Shown piece after piece: positions 48,384-57,213 of a stretch of 64,000 bases of DNA; the stretch's first letter is position 1; the number at the start of each line of letters is the position of its first letter. A program made the translations under genes and the position numbers. The notes below the pieces were generated by a model. That model had not been told where the DNA came from, searched no databases, and saw only the letters and a program-made list of their open reading frames with translations. The DNA comes from Flavobacteriales bacterium (GTDB lineage: Bacteria > Bacteroidota > Bacteroidia > Flavobacteriales_G > Salibacteraceae): NCBI GenBank assembly GCA_003499525.1, contig DNTB01000003.1, positions 57,839 to 121,838 of the forward strand, in the 5' to 3' direction.

Positions 48384-49782
48384 CGTAACCGAGTATTTTG
48401 AACATTTCAATTACAGATTGTTCTTCTCTGTAAACCGTATCTACAATGTTTCCTGCATCGTCACGGTCGATAATAACGTGTTTAGGTGATGGAATAAGAC
48501 AGTGTTTTATACCTCCATAACCACTCACCGAATCCTGATAGGCTCCGGTGTGGAAAAATCCGAGGTAAAGAGGTTCCTTATCTTCCTTCTCATAAAGAGG
48601 CAAAGAAACCTCCTGATTGAAATCCTCAGAGTTATAGTAATCGGAATGATCGCAACTAATTCCACCGATATTTACCCGGCCGTACTCATGATTCCATTTA
48701 TTGACTGGAAGTAAAATGAATTTTTCCTGAATAGACCAGGCGTCCGGAATGGTATTCATCAAACTATTGTCTATGATATACCAAACTTCGTTGTCGTTTT
48801 GTTGTTTTTGTTCCAGTACCTGAAATATTATGGCTCCTGCTTCACCTACGGTGTACTTCCCAAACTCTGTATAGATATCAGGTTCGGGAATTTTAAAATC
48901 AGAGCAGGCAGCCTTGATGTTGCCGACAATTTCATTGATCATGTATTCATAATCATATTCGAATCCAAGGTGATTTCTAATTGGAAATCCACCACCAAGA
49001 TTAAACGAATCCAAAGTTTCGCACTCTTTTTTCAATAATACGTACAGCTTGAGGGCCTTTTGAAACTCTCCCCAGTAGTACGGTGTGTCTTTAATTCCGG
49101 AATCCACAAAAAAGTGAAGCATTTTGAGCTCAAAAGCTTCATTGGTTTTTAAGTCCTTCAGAAAGAATTCCAGGATATCACCGGGAGGAATTCCCAAACG
49201 AGAGGAATAGTAAGCCGATTGCGGTTCCTCATTTATGGACATTCTAACTCCGACTTTTATCTTGTGTTTTGGCTTCATTTTAGTCAGACGATGGTATTCA
49301 TTGATACTGTCGAAGATGACGATAGAATTGGTAAACCCCATGGCATGGAGCTTTAGAATCTTGTGCAGATAATCATCAGTTTTGTATCCATTATGAAGAA
49401 TCTTTATATTCTTCTTGATCCGGCCTTTCTGATGCAGCGAAAGGATGAGATCAATATCAAAAGATGAGGACGTTTCCAGATCTACGTTGTGTTTGAGAGC
49501 TTCATTGATAACATGGTAAAAGTGATTACACTTGGTACAGTAGCAAAAATTGTATTTACCCTTGTAACCGTTATTTTTTATCACACGGTTAAAAAGGTTT
49601 TTGGCCTTTTTGATTTGATCGCCAATCTTTGGTAGATAGATAAACCTGAAAGGTGTTCCATGTTTTTCTATGAGGTATTTGAGGGAAACTCCGTGAAATG
49701 TGAGCCCCTCATTTCTGAGATCGAAGCCATCTTGAGGAAAGTAAAAGCTTTGCTCGATCAGATCAAAATATGTGTTTTTCAT
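48376..49782 (-). CDS. speA: PLP-dependent arginine decarboxylase, short form
   Basis: 468 residues, shorter than enterobacterial SpeA (about 650) but usual for Bacteroidota. A fold-type III barrel is evident: PLP-lysine region NFCYCTKCNHFYHV, ETSSSFDIDLILSL, LKMLHFFVDSGI, glycine-rich FNLGGGFPIRNHLG and EFGKYTVGEAGAI. The C-terminal domain contains FFHTGAYQDSVSGYGG. It converts arginine to agmatine and is the first gene of the polyamine operon. Confidence 0.9.
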   Translation of the reverse strand: MKNTYFDLIEQSFYFPQDGFDLRNEGLTFHGVSLKYLIEKHGTPFRFIYLPKIGDQIKKAKNLFNRVIKNNGYKGKYNFCYCTKCNHFYHVINEALKHNVDLETSSSFDIDLILSLHQKGRIKKNIKILHNGYKTDDYLHKILKLHAMGFTNSIVIFDSINEYHRLTKMKPKHKIKVGVRMSINEEPQSAYYSSRLGIPPGDILEFFLKDLKTNEAFELKMLHFFVDSGIKDTPYYWGEFQKALKLYVLLKKECETLDSFNLGGGFPIRNHLGFEYDYEYMINEIVGNIKAACSDFKIPEPDIYTEFGKYTVGEAGAIIFQVLEQKQQNDNEVWYIIDNSLMNTIPDAWSIQEKFILLPVNKWNHEYGRVNIGGISCDHSDYYNSEDFNQEVSLPLYEKEDKEPLYLGFFHTGAYQDSVSGYGGIKHCLIPSPKHVIIDRDDAGNIVDTVYREEQSVIEMFKILGYDE

Positions 49783-49988
49783 CGTTTTATGAACCCATCA
49801 ATTATAATTGATAAAACAGATTTGCGAATTACCACTTTTTCTCGATTAGTTGCTACACTGTTGACTTGAATATGTTTCTTTTTTACAGGACCCTTTTCAG
49901 ATTTTCAGATTTTAAATTTATTGCATATGGGTGGACTCATTGGGGTTTATTTTAGGGGCGGAATATTCAACAGTTATTTGTTGCCTTT

Positions 49989-50924
49989 CTATTCCCAACC
50001 GATGTGCACTACCGCATCTCCCTGATGCATTACCGGGTTGTTGTTCAAACCAATGATATAACCTGAGTGCGGTGCTTTCAACTTTTTCTGGTAACCTCCA
50101 AAGGGATCAGATATTACCCCTATTTGCTGCTTTTTCTCAACCAATTGCCCGATTTTTATAGATGGAATGAACATCCCCGAAACGGGTGCCCTGAGCCAAG
50201 ATGATTTGACGATAAATTTATGCTCATAGGGGGCTTCAGAAACGGCAATATCCGTCATATTAAGATGTCTCATTACCCGAAGGGTTCCTTCCATGCCGCA
50301 TTTGATCGCAAATTCATCGAGTCGGCCAGATTCTCCACCTTCATAGATGAGTACTTGACTTCCTAGTTTTTTTGCAGTTTGTCGTAAGGATTTGGCTCTG
50401 AAATTTGCATTCAAAATGAAAGGGGGATGAAAAGCCTTTGCCAGCTCCAAATTGGTTAGATTTTGCATCATTCCTCTAATCTGAGGATAATTGGTGCGCT
50501 CGGCACCTCCAGTATGGAAGTCAATTCCATAATCCACATTTGGGAGAATTTCTGTGCGCAGGAAATAGGCTATTCTACTAGCCAGTGAACCATTCTTGCT
50601 GCCAGGAAATGAACGATTTACGTCTTTGCCATCTGGAACATATCTGGAAAATTGAATGAACCCGAACACATTCAGAATGGGTATAGAAATAGTGGTGCCT
50701 GCTGAAGGGATATTCCATCTCCGATCGACTAACCTTCTGATGATCTCGACGCCATTGATTTCATCGCCATGCATGCCGCCTAAAAGTAATAGGGTAGGCC
50801 CCACTTTTTTTGCTCTGGCCACATAAACGGTAACATCGACAGACGATCTCGAAGGTAACTTTGCAATGTTCGCCTCAAGTTTTTTTTCCTCTCCGGGTTT
50901 GATCTCAATTTGATTGATTTTCAT
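49989..50924 (-). CDS. AstE/AspA-type zinc carboxypeptidase-fold enzyme (distal copy)
   Basis: 311 residues of the succinylglutamate desuccinylase/aspartoacylase family (M14-like). Zinc ligands are HGDE in GGMHGDEINGVEII (His54, Glu57) and His in IDFHTGGAERTN; substrate-binding DVNRSFPG is present, and the catalytic Glu is probably in IYEGGESG. The C-terminal beta domain is complete (WLRAPVSGMFIPSIKIGQ). It should cleave an N-acyl or amide bond of an amino acid or small peptide. It lies five bases after the RimK-like ligase and ends the operon. Confidence 0.87.
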   Translation of the reverse strand: MKINQIEIKPGEEKKLEANIAKLPSRSSVDVTVYVARAKKVGPTLLLLGGMHGDEINGVEIIRRLVDRRWNIPSAGTTISIPILNVFGFIQFSRYVPDGKDVNRSFPGSKNGSLASRIAYFLRTEILPNVDYGIDFHTGGAERTNYPQIRGMMQNLTNLELAKAFHPPFILNANFRAKSLRQTAKKLGSQVLIYEGGESGRLDEFAIKCGMEGTLRVMRHLNMTDIAVSEAPYEHKFIVKSSWLRAPVSGMFIPSIKIGQLVEKKQQIGVISDPFGGYQKKLKAPHSGYIIGLNNNPVMHQGDAVVHIGWE

Positions 50925-50929
50925 CTTCC

Positions 50930-51838
50930 CTAGGCCTTTACTTTTCTATTGGAATTCTTTTTACGCTCAACTCCCTTTTCTACGTATTCGATGATATTGC
51001 TTGCTATATCAATTTGAGTGGCCCTTTCAATTCCTTCCAAACCCGGGGATGAGTTAACTTCCAATACCAATGGGCCTTTTTTAGACTGCAACATATCCAC
51101 ACCGGCAATGGCCAAACCCATCGCTTTAGCAGCTTTTAGGGCGGTTGATTTCTCCGCACGTGAAAGTTTTATGATAGTTGAAGTCCCTCCACGATGCAGG
51201 TTGGATCGGAACTCTCCCTCTTTTCCCTGACGTTTCATAGCTCCCACGACTTTGTCATCGACAATAAATACACGTAAATCCGCTCCCCCTGCTTCTTCAA
51301 TAAACTCCTGTAATATGACCCGTGTTTTCAGGCTTTCAAAGGCCTCGACAACGGATATGGCGGCCTTATCAGTTTCGGCGAGGATAACCCCTAAACCTTG
51401 CGTTCCCTCAAGTAACTTAATGACTACTGGCGATTGCCCAATGTGAGAAAGTACTTTTTTGTCTCCTTTGCTATAATTGGTAAAAGCAGTTCGGGGCATT
51501 CCAATTCCTGAACGTGAAAGCAGTTGCAAACTTCTAAGTTTATCCCGCGATCGGGTTATGGCTAAGGAGTTAACTGCACTGAAAACCTCTTGCATTTCAA
51601 ACTGACGAACCACTGCCGTTCCATAATAGGTAACCGAAGCACCTATTCGTGGAATAATGGCATCGATATCCTCCAGTTTCTCTCCGTTGTAATATATGCT
51701 CGGGCCTTTACCATCCATGACCAAATCGCATTTTAAGTGATCGATGACCCGACTTTCATGTCCTCTTTCTTCGATGGACTCTATCAATCGTCTGGTGGAA
51801 TATAAATTGGGATTTCGTGAAAGAACTGCGATTTTCAT
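50930..51838 (-). CDS. rimK: RimK-like ATP-grasp ligase
   Basis: 302 residues. The ATP-grasp order is complete: VVIKLLEGTQGLGVILAE, ILQEFIEEAGGADLRVFIV, KRQGKEGEFRSNLHRGG and the metal-binding DMLQSKKGPLVLEVNSSPGLEG. The first 90 residues form the RimK pre-ATP-grasp domain. RimK adds glutamates to the C-terminus of ribosomal protein S6; relatives make small gamma-glutamyl or N-acyl peptides. With the RimB-like protease just upstream (four-base overlap) S6 is one candidate, but a small molecule is equally possible here. Confidence 0.88.
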   Translation of the reverse strand: MKIAVLSRNPNLYSTRRLIESIEERGHESRVIDHLKCDLVMDGKGPSIYYNGEKLEDIDAIIPRIGASVTYYGTAVVRQFEMQEVFSAVNSLAITRSRDKLRSLQLLSRSGIGMPRTAFTNYSKGDKKVLSHIGQSPVVIKLLEGTQGLGVILAETDKAAISVVEAFESLKTRVILQEFIEEAGGADLRVFIVDDKVVGAMKRQGKEGEFRSNLHRGGTSTIIKLSRAEKSTALKAAKAMGLAIAGVDMLQSKKGPLVLEVNSSPGLEGIERATQIDIASNIIEYVEKGVERKKNSNRKVKA

Positions 51839-52281
51839 TTTTGATTTGCCTTAGAACATTCAGATGATAAATTTTTATATCTCACGTCAACGATAAAGCG
51901 ACTCTTTAGGAATTTTCTGCCAAGAAGTACTGGAAACCTCATTTTACCCCTATCAGTAAGTGAAAACTCGAGGGGGTAGCTTTTGTTGAACATAATGATA
52001 GTAGTTGTAATTGTGTAGCGTAGCTCAGATACTCCAATGGAACTTTTTACCCGTTTTTTATTAAAGTGTTCGGTGCTCATCGTCCGGGCATCATATTCCG
52101 GATGACTAGGGTCGAGAATTGTAAAGGAAAGAATTTCTTTTCCATACTTATGCACTACATGTATTCGATGACAATGAAGTGCATTGCCGTATGCTCCGGT
52201 ATCAATTTTGGCTTCGATTTGACCAATCTCAAACTCGGGTAACGCGATAATCTCGGATCGGCCAATTATATTCACAGCCAT
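51835..52281 (-). CDS. rimB: RimB-like retropepsin-fold protease (DUF615/Zn_protease family)
   Basis: About 148 residues from ATG 52281, which overlaps the CorA stop by ten bases. IGRSEIIALPEFEIGQIEAKIDTGAYGNALH carries the catalytic D-T-G of a retropepsin fold. FPVLLGRKFLKSRFIVDV is the second conserved segment. The family is annotated as ATP-dependent zinc protease. In pseudomonads RimB cleaves S6 tails made by RimK; this gene's pairing with the ATP-grasp ligase repeats that arrangement. No metal-binding HExxH is present. Confidence 0.83.
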   Translation of the reverse strand: MAVNIIGRSEIIALPEFEIGQIEAKIDTGAYGNALHCHRIHVVHKYGKEILSFTILDPSHPEYDARTMSTEHFNKKRVKSSIGVSELRYTITTTIIMFNKSYPLEFSLTDRGKMRFPVLLGRKFLKSRFIVDVRYKNLSSECSKANQK

Positions 52282-53336
52282 TTTTTTCTTCTGAAGAAAA
52301 GCAACATGAGTATGATGATCAGGATCATTATTCCCCATACAGCGATGTACCCATACTTCCAGTGAAGTTCAGGCATGTTTTCAAAGTTCATCCCATATAT
52401 TCCGGCAATGAAAGTTAATGGAATAAAGATCGTGGCAATGATGGTGAGGACCTGCATTACCTGATTCGTCCGGTTGCCGACTTCAGTATGATAAAGCTCT
52501 GTGATATTTGACAGCATTTCTCTTTGAAACTCCACGTTCTCGATCAATTGGATAATATGCGTATAAACATCGTTGAAAAAACGAGTGTTCTTGTTTTTGA
52601 TGAATTTTGAATTATCTCTCTGAACCGAAAGGAGCACCTCTCTAACGGGGTAAACAGACCTTCGAAAAGTAATTAGCGTTCGTTTCAATCTTTGCATTTC
52701 TTCCTGAACCTCTTTATCCTGTGAAACAAGAACGCGTTCCTCCAGCATCTCTAGAGATTCATTGAAGTATTCCGAAATAAAATAGTAATTGTCGACAATA
52801 GTATCCAGCAATCGGTAAAACAGATAATCTGCACTTTGTTTTCTGATGATTCCTTTATTTTCTCTGATTCTTTGGCGAAACGCCTCGAATATATCTCCTT
52901 CCTGTTCCTGAAAAGTAATGATCCAATTTGGGCCTAAAATGATGCTTATTTGTTCGGATACTATGGCGCTATTGTCCTCGCTCATTCTCATCATCTTGAG
53001 GAAAACCGCCATACAGTTTTCAAATTCTTCGAGATCAGGACGGCTATGAGTATTTAGAATGTCTTCGAGCAATAAAGGGTGCAGGTCAAAGGAATGGCCC
53101 AATTTTTCAATCAGCGAAATATCATGTAATCCATCAATATTTATCCAACTGACCGAGGGAGCATCTCTAAACTCAAAGCAAGATTCAATGTTTTCAAATC
53201 GTTGCTCTTTAAAATGTTCACTACTGTAGTTTATTACAGAAATCCTGACCTCATCAGTCAGGCGTTTTCCGACGTGAACCAGAGTTCCGGGGGGAAGCCC
53301 CGCTTTTGAGGATACTTTGTTTCTGGAATGCTTCAT
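52272..53336 (-). CDS. corA: CorA-type magnesium/cobalt channel
   Basis: About 354 residues from ATG 53336 (an upstream ATG at 53378 would overlap mscS by 35 bases). A long soluble alpha/beta funnel with coiled coil precedes two C-terminal helices (VLTIIATIFIPLTFIAGIYG and YIAVWGIMILIIILMLLFF). The GMN motif follows the first helix (GIYGMNFENMPE), as required for the pore. It is an inner-membrane divalent-cation channel, here next to a mechanosensitive channel in the middle of the amide-bond operon. Confidence 0.93.
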   Translation of the reverse strand: MKHSRNKVSSKAGLPPGTLVHVGKRLTDEVRISVINYSSEHFKEQRFENIESCFEFRDAPSVSWINIDGLHDISLIEKLGHSFDLHPLLLEDILNTHSRPDLEEFENCMAVFLKMMRMSEDNSAIVSEQISIILGPNWIITFQEQEGDIFEAFRQRIRENKGIIRKQSADYLFYRLLDTIVDNYYFISEYFNESLEMLEERVLVSQDKEVQEEMQRLKRTLITFRRSVYPVREVLLSVQRDNSKFIKNKNTRFFNDVYTHIIQLIENVEFQREMLSNITELYHTEVGNRTNQVMQVLTIIATIFIPLTFIAGIYGMNFENMPELHWKYGYIAVWGIMILIIILMLLFFRRKKWL

Positions 53337-53343
53337 GTAAACA

Positions 53344-54198
53344 TCAACTATTCGGTGGGAGATCTTTTTTGTAAACAATAGTTCGGTATGGAAAAGGTAT
53401 TTCTATCCCCTCAGCATCAAATCGGTTTTTGATTGACCTGTTGATGTCGCTGTGCATTCTGATGGATTGTAATGATTCACTGCACCAGACATAGGCTCGG
53501 AGGTTAACACTAGAGTCACCAAACCCCAAAATGCGAACGCGAACCTGTGGATTATCTTCTTCTTTTTCTTCTGGGGTACGATTATCGATACAAAAAGGAT
53601 GTTTTATTGATTCTTCCTGTATGATTTCTATAGCCCGGTCCATATCGGAGTCGTAGCTTATACCCACTTCTATCCATCGGCAAATTTTACTGTCTTCTAT
53701 GCTGTCGTTAACAATGGTTTCGGAGCTGATTACAGAATTGGGAATGATGATGCGCTTGTTCTCAAAATTATTAATGATCGTATGTCTGAGGGTAATGTCT
53801 TCTACTATGCCATAGTTGAGGGTTCCAACCTTAATCATGTCACCTACTCTGAAAGGCTTAAAAATCACGATAAATATTCCACTTACGATGTTGGAAAAAG
53901 CTTGCTGAGCGGCAAGCCCTGCAAAGGCCACAAGTATACCTGCGCCGGCAAACAGCGTGATAGCGAGCGCTTTAAGTTCCGGGACAAGAAGGACTATGGA
54001 ACCCAGTGCAATTAACCAAACAATAAAGGATGCGGCGTTCTTAAAAAAACGGTATCGGGTTGGGTCTACGCGTATTCGATCGGAGGCCGAAACAAAAGAA
54101 TTGCTGATCAGCCAACGAACCAAACGAGTGATCAAAATAGTACACACCAAAATAGTAAGTACAATTATTGCGGATTTCCAGTTGATGTCAAGTTCCAT
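53344..54198 (-). CDS. MscS-family mechanosensitive channel
   Basis: 284 residues. Three N-terminal helices (IIVLTILVCTILITRLVRWLI, AASFIVWLIALGSIVLLV, the pore helix ALAITLFAGAGILVAFAGLAAQQAFSN) are followed by the MscS beta domain (FRVGDMIKVGTLNYGIVEDITLRHT, IIIPNSVISSETIVND). It fits a small MscS-type channel releasing solutes on osmotic downshock. It is flanked by an AstE-like gene and corA in the same operon. Confidence 0.92.
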   Translation of the reverse strand: MELDINWKSAIIVLTILVCTILITRLVRWLISNSFVSASDRIRVDPTRYRFFKNAASFIVWLIALGSIVLLVPELKALAITLFAGAGILVAFAGLAAQQAFSNIVSGIFIVIFKPFRVGDMIKVGTLNYGIVEDITLRHTIINNFENKRIIIPNSVISSETIVNDSIEDSKICRWIEVGISYDSDMDRAIEIIQEESIKHPFCIDNRTPEEKEEDNPQVRVRILGFGDSSVNLRAYVWCSESLQSIRMHSDINRSIKNRFDAEGIEIPFPYRTIVYKKDLPPNS

Positions 54199-54227
54199 GT
54201 GAGTTCTCCGATATTGCGGAGGTCAAT

Positions 54228-55223
54228 TTAAGAAAAGTCGTCTTGAATTATGCCCAGATGTAAAATTCTTCCTCCGGACTGATTTACAGGGTGCGTACTT
54301 TTCCCTATTACAATGCCATGTTCCTGAAGATGAAAATCTTTGATTATGTTGCCAAATACATCCCGAACAGTGGCGATATGATCTCCTGTCTGAAGTTTAT
54401 CGCAAAGTGAGGGGTAGACCGTTAGTAAACCTCCGAGTTCCGTATAAATCCAATAAGAAGAAGAACAAATTACGCCGGGCTTTTCATTCCGGACGATTTC
54501 ATCGTCAATCATGTTGAGGTAGCAAAGGACATTATGGATCCCTTCCAGACCGCTTCGGATCAATCTCTTCTGAAAGATATTCGGGTTACCCACCTCAATA
54601 GTGATTGAAGGGATGCCCAATTCATCCGCTGCTCCGCGTAAGGTGCCATCTGAAGGAGGGTTGTGCACGATGATGTCTGCATTTTGGAGAAGCGCTAATT
54701 TTTTTACCTCAGGTATCTCTAAATCTGCCCGTATGTAGTAGGAATTAACTCTTCCAAAGCTGGCTGTATGTAAATCTAACAGGTAGTCAAATTCATGTAC
54801 CACCCGCTCTATAAAGCGGTTTGCATAAACTTCACTCATATTTCCTTTGCCTTTTCCGGGCATTATTCGGTTCAGATCAACTCCATCTACAAAAAACCTT
54901 TCCTGACGCAGATAAGAGGGGACATTGACCACCGGAATACCCACAATGGTACCTCTAAGCTCCTCAGGGTCAACTTCATCCATTAATCTTTGTATGACCT
55001 GAATACCATTAATCTCGTTACCGTGTAAGGCGGCAGTTATGCCCATCACCGGCCCGTCTTTTTTTCCTCTTGCGACAATGATGGGGATAAGAATAGGATT
55101 ACCCAAACCATCGGAGGCCAGCCTGATCCAAAAATACTCCTTGCTGTTGGGCTTGAACGAACGAACCTCAAGCTTAGTAACCACAGGAATATCATAGGTG
55201 TTATAATCAAGACCGTTTTTCAT
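54228..55223 (-). CDS. AstE/AspA-type zinc carboxypeptidase-fold enzyme (proximal copy)
   Basis: 331 residues, the second member of this family in the operon. Zinc ligands are HGNE in ALHGNEINGIQVIQRL and His in LLDLHTASFGRVNSYY; DLNRIMPGKGKGN is the substrate-binding loop and SITIEVGNPN holds the likely catalytic Glu. The C-terminal beta segment (WIYTELGGLLTVYPSLC) is complete. It overlaps the ATP-grasp gene by four bases. It shares little sequence outside the motifs with the distal copy, so the two probably act on different substrates. Confidence 0.86.
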   Translation of the reverse strand: MKNGLDYNTYDIPVVTKLEVRSFKPNSKEYFWIRLASDGLGNPILIPIIVARGKKDGPVMGITAALHGNEINGIQVIQRLMDEVDPEELRGTIVGIPVVNVPSYLRQERFFVDGVDLNRIMPGKGKGNMSEVYANRFIERVVHEFDYLLDLHTASFGRVNSYYIRADLEIPEVKKLALLQNADIIVHNPPSDGTLRGAADELGIPSITIEVGNPNIFQKRLIRSGLEGIHNVLCYLNMIDDEIVRNEKPGVICSSSYWIYTELGGLLTVYPSLCDKLQTGDHIATVRDVFGNIIKDFHLQEHGIVIGKSTHPVNQSGGRILHLGIIQDDFS

Positions 55224-56659
55224 AGATATAATTCGTTTAATAAGGTATCGTCGTTGTTTAGTGATCTAAAAAGTTTTATTCTGAATTTTTTCTTACTTGT
55301 AAACAGATTAATCGCCATTTTGTCAATAGCTATAGTGGATAGAACGGTCTGAATGTAGGCTTCAATAAGGTCATCTAAACCAATGCCTAACTTATTGAAA
55401 TCTCTTCGGTCCATGAGCAATAACCTATTGGTATCAGAGCTCCATTCATTTGGTCCCAGTTTTACGGATAAATTCGTTCCTAACATCGACCAGGAGTCAT
55501 CTCCGCCCTTCAGAGTATTGCTCAGTGGAGCAGCACTTCTCCTTGCATAGGTGCACAGCGGCCGAATGCCTTTTGAAGTGTTACAAACCATCATTCTTAG
55601 GTCGCTGACATAGGTGTTTCCTTTTTTGTCGGGCAAGGTTCCTACATGATAAAACTTTCCTTTTGAGCTGGTCGAACTCCACTGATAGTTCCCAATCAGG
55701 CTTTGTACTATAAAACGCTCATAATCAATACTTAAAGACATAAAATCTTCGAGTTCCTGCTTATTGGTTATCGTGAAAACTCCTTGTCCTGCATTGGAAT
55801 AGGGGATCTTAACTACGGCATGACCGCCCAGTTTTTTCACCCAAAGAGGGACTTCATTCTTGCTGACATCCCAGATTGTTTCTGGAATGTTGATTTTTAA
55901 CCCAAAGGGTTCGATTTCCGAATTGAATAAATCATAAGCCTTCGTGGCCACCATTTTGTTTCTCCCACCAGACAAGCACGTCACTATGGGATTAAAGATT
56001 TTGGTTTTGGAAGTTATCGGAATTCTATTCCAGGGCCTTTGAGTAACATACCTAAAGATGCCACGAAGGGTAATCCATTCGTTTTCCCACTTGATTTGGA
56101 AGAGACTGTTCTCTATTCGGACGTGATCGTTCGTCTCGAGATTGAAAAATGGAACCAAAAAAACGTCGTCCTCCAGAACGTCGGCTATTACTGCAGCGTA
56201 ACCAGAGTTTTCCATGTAGTTCTTATCATAGAAAACGGCCACTTTCCCTTCAATTTTAGCTTCGCCCTTCTTGGTTTTAAGAAAAGGAATAAATGCACGT
56301 TCAATCAATAATCGGTAAGTACCCTCTTCCTGGTGATCATCCATCAGCGGCATGGATTTTTGTCCTGAAGGACAGGAATTGTTCTCAATGACCACCATCT
56401 GGCGCTTGCCCTCGGCAGAAGTTGAATTGATTAAATCTGCACCTGACCAAAGAAAATAGGAGCATTGATAGCTGAGTAGTTCTTCCAGCTTGTCCTTATC
56501 CACTTTCGGATGAAGGTGGCAATACCGATTGATGATACGTTCGGTGGTCAAGTTGAGAAAAAAATTGACCATAGGATGAATGGTGGCATTCAGAGCCTTG
56601 GGATACCAGTGATTTTCGTTTTGAAAGCTTCCTGGAGTGATGAGTTCGATTTCTCTCAT
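55220..56659 (-). CDS. Divergent ATP-grasp-like ligase
   Basis: 479 residues, no signal peptide. The ATP-binding strand-loop appears as AVVKIPYSNAGQGVFTI (about 275-291), with RFIVQSLIGNYQWSS, SDLRMMVCNTSKGIRPLCTYARRS and LLLMDRRDF as later conserved-looking segments. The N-terminal half (LSYQCSYFLWSGADLINS, MVVIENNSCPSGQKSM) is not a standard pre-ATP-grasp domain. It probably activates a carboxylate and forms an amide bond, but acceptor and product are unknown. It is coupled to the AstE-like gene and follows a tiny secreted protein by three bases. Confidence 0.68.
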   Translation of the reverse strand: MREIELITPGSFQNENHWYPKALNATIHPMVNFFLNLTTERIINRYCHLHPKVDKDKLEELLSYQCSYFLWSGADLINSTSAEGKRQMVVIENNSCPSGQKSMPLMDDHQEEGTYRLLIERAFIPFLKTKKGEAKIEGKVAVFYDKNYMENSGYAAVIADVLEDDVFLVPFFNLETNDHVRIENSLFQIKWENEWITLRGIFRYVTQRPWNRIPITSKTKIFNPIVTCLSGGRNKMVATKAYDLFNSEIEPFGLKINIPETIWDVSKNEVPLWVKKLGGHAVVKIPYSNAGQGVFTITNKQELEDFMSLSIDYERFIVQSLIGNYQWSSTSSKGKFYHVGTLPDKKGNTYVSDLRMMVCNTSKGIRPLCTYARRSAAPLSNTLKGGDDSWSMLGTNLSVKLGPNEWSSDTNRLLLMDRRDFNKLGIGLDDLIEAYIQTVLSTIAIDKMAINLFTSKKKFRIKLFRSLNNDDTLLNELYL

Positions 56660-56662
56660 AAA

Positions 56663-56929
56663 TTATTGAATGCGAGGGCTATCCTCTTTGACATAGGTAA
56701 TTTTAAAATGAGGCTGGTTATAATCTAAAGGAAGATAATCTGCGGGAATCGTAGTCATATTACCGTCTCGTGCCGCCCCGTAATGAGGGGAAAGAATTTC
56801 TACACCCGCCACATTGAACTTGTCCTGGGTGGCTGATGCGGAAGTATCAGGCTGGGCAACGCTTTCGGCGGCTATAGAGTTAACCAATACAAAAACACTA
56901 AGAATCGGAAACAAGAACTTAGTTTTCAT
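56663..56929 (-). CDS. Small exported protein, first gene of the amide-bond operon
   Basis: About 88 residues from ATG 56929 (an upstream in-frame ATG at 57034 precedes the signal and is unlikely). The signal peptide is FLFPILSVFVLVNSIAAESVAQ-like, cut near VAQ. The mature part is short and polar, with GVEILSPHYGAARDGNM and a C-terminal ITYVKEDSPRIQ. I do not recognise a family. It might be a periplasmic substrate or partner of the operon enzymes. Confidence 0.6.
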   Translation of the reverse strand: MKTKFLFPILSVFVLVNSIAAESVAQPDTSASATQDKFNVAGVEILSPHYGAARDGNMTTIPADYLPLDYNQPHFKITYVKEDSPRIQ

Positions 56930-57213
56930 GAATACAATGTAGGATAAAAGCGTCAAAAAAGTATTGATAATAGTATTCGGTAATGCATTAAACTGTAGAG
57001 GTGTGTTTTTAAGAATAATCACATTTGGACGCAACCGATGTGTCCAAAAAACCGCAATAGGGGTTGAAGAAATATGAATATGTGCATAATTTGAAGTAAA
57101 ATGATCATCAGGAGAATACCTTGATGATTTGCATGCATGGAATAAGAAAATTAACTTTTTTCTTGTCTCTGAGTGTATAAGTTATATAATGGCTTGAAAT
57201 TTAAAAATCAGAT

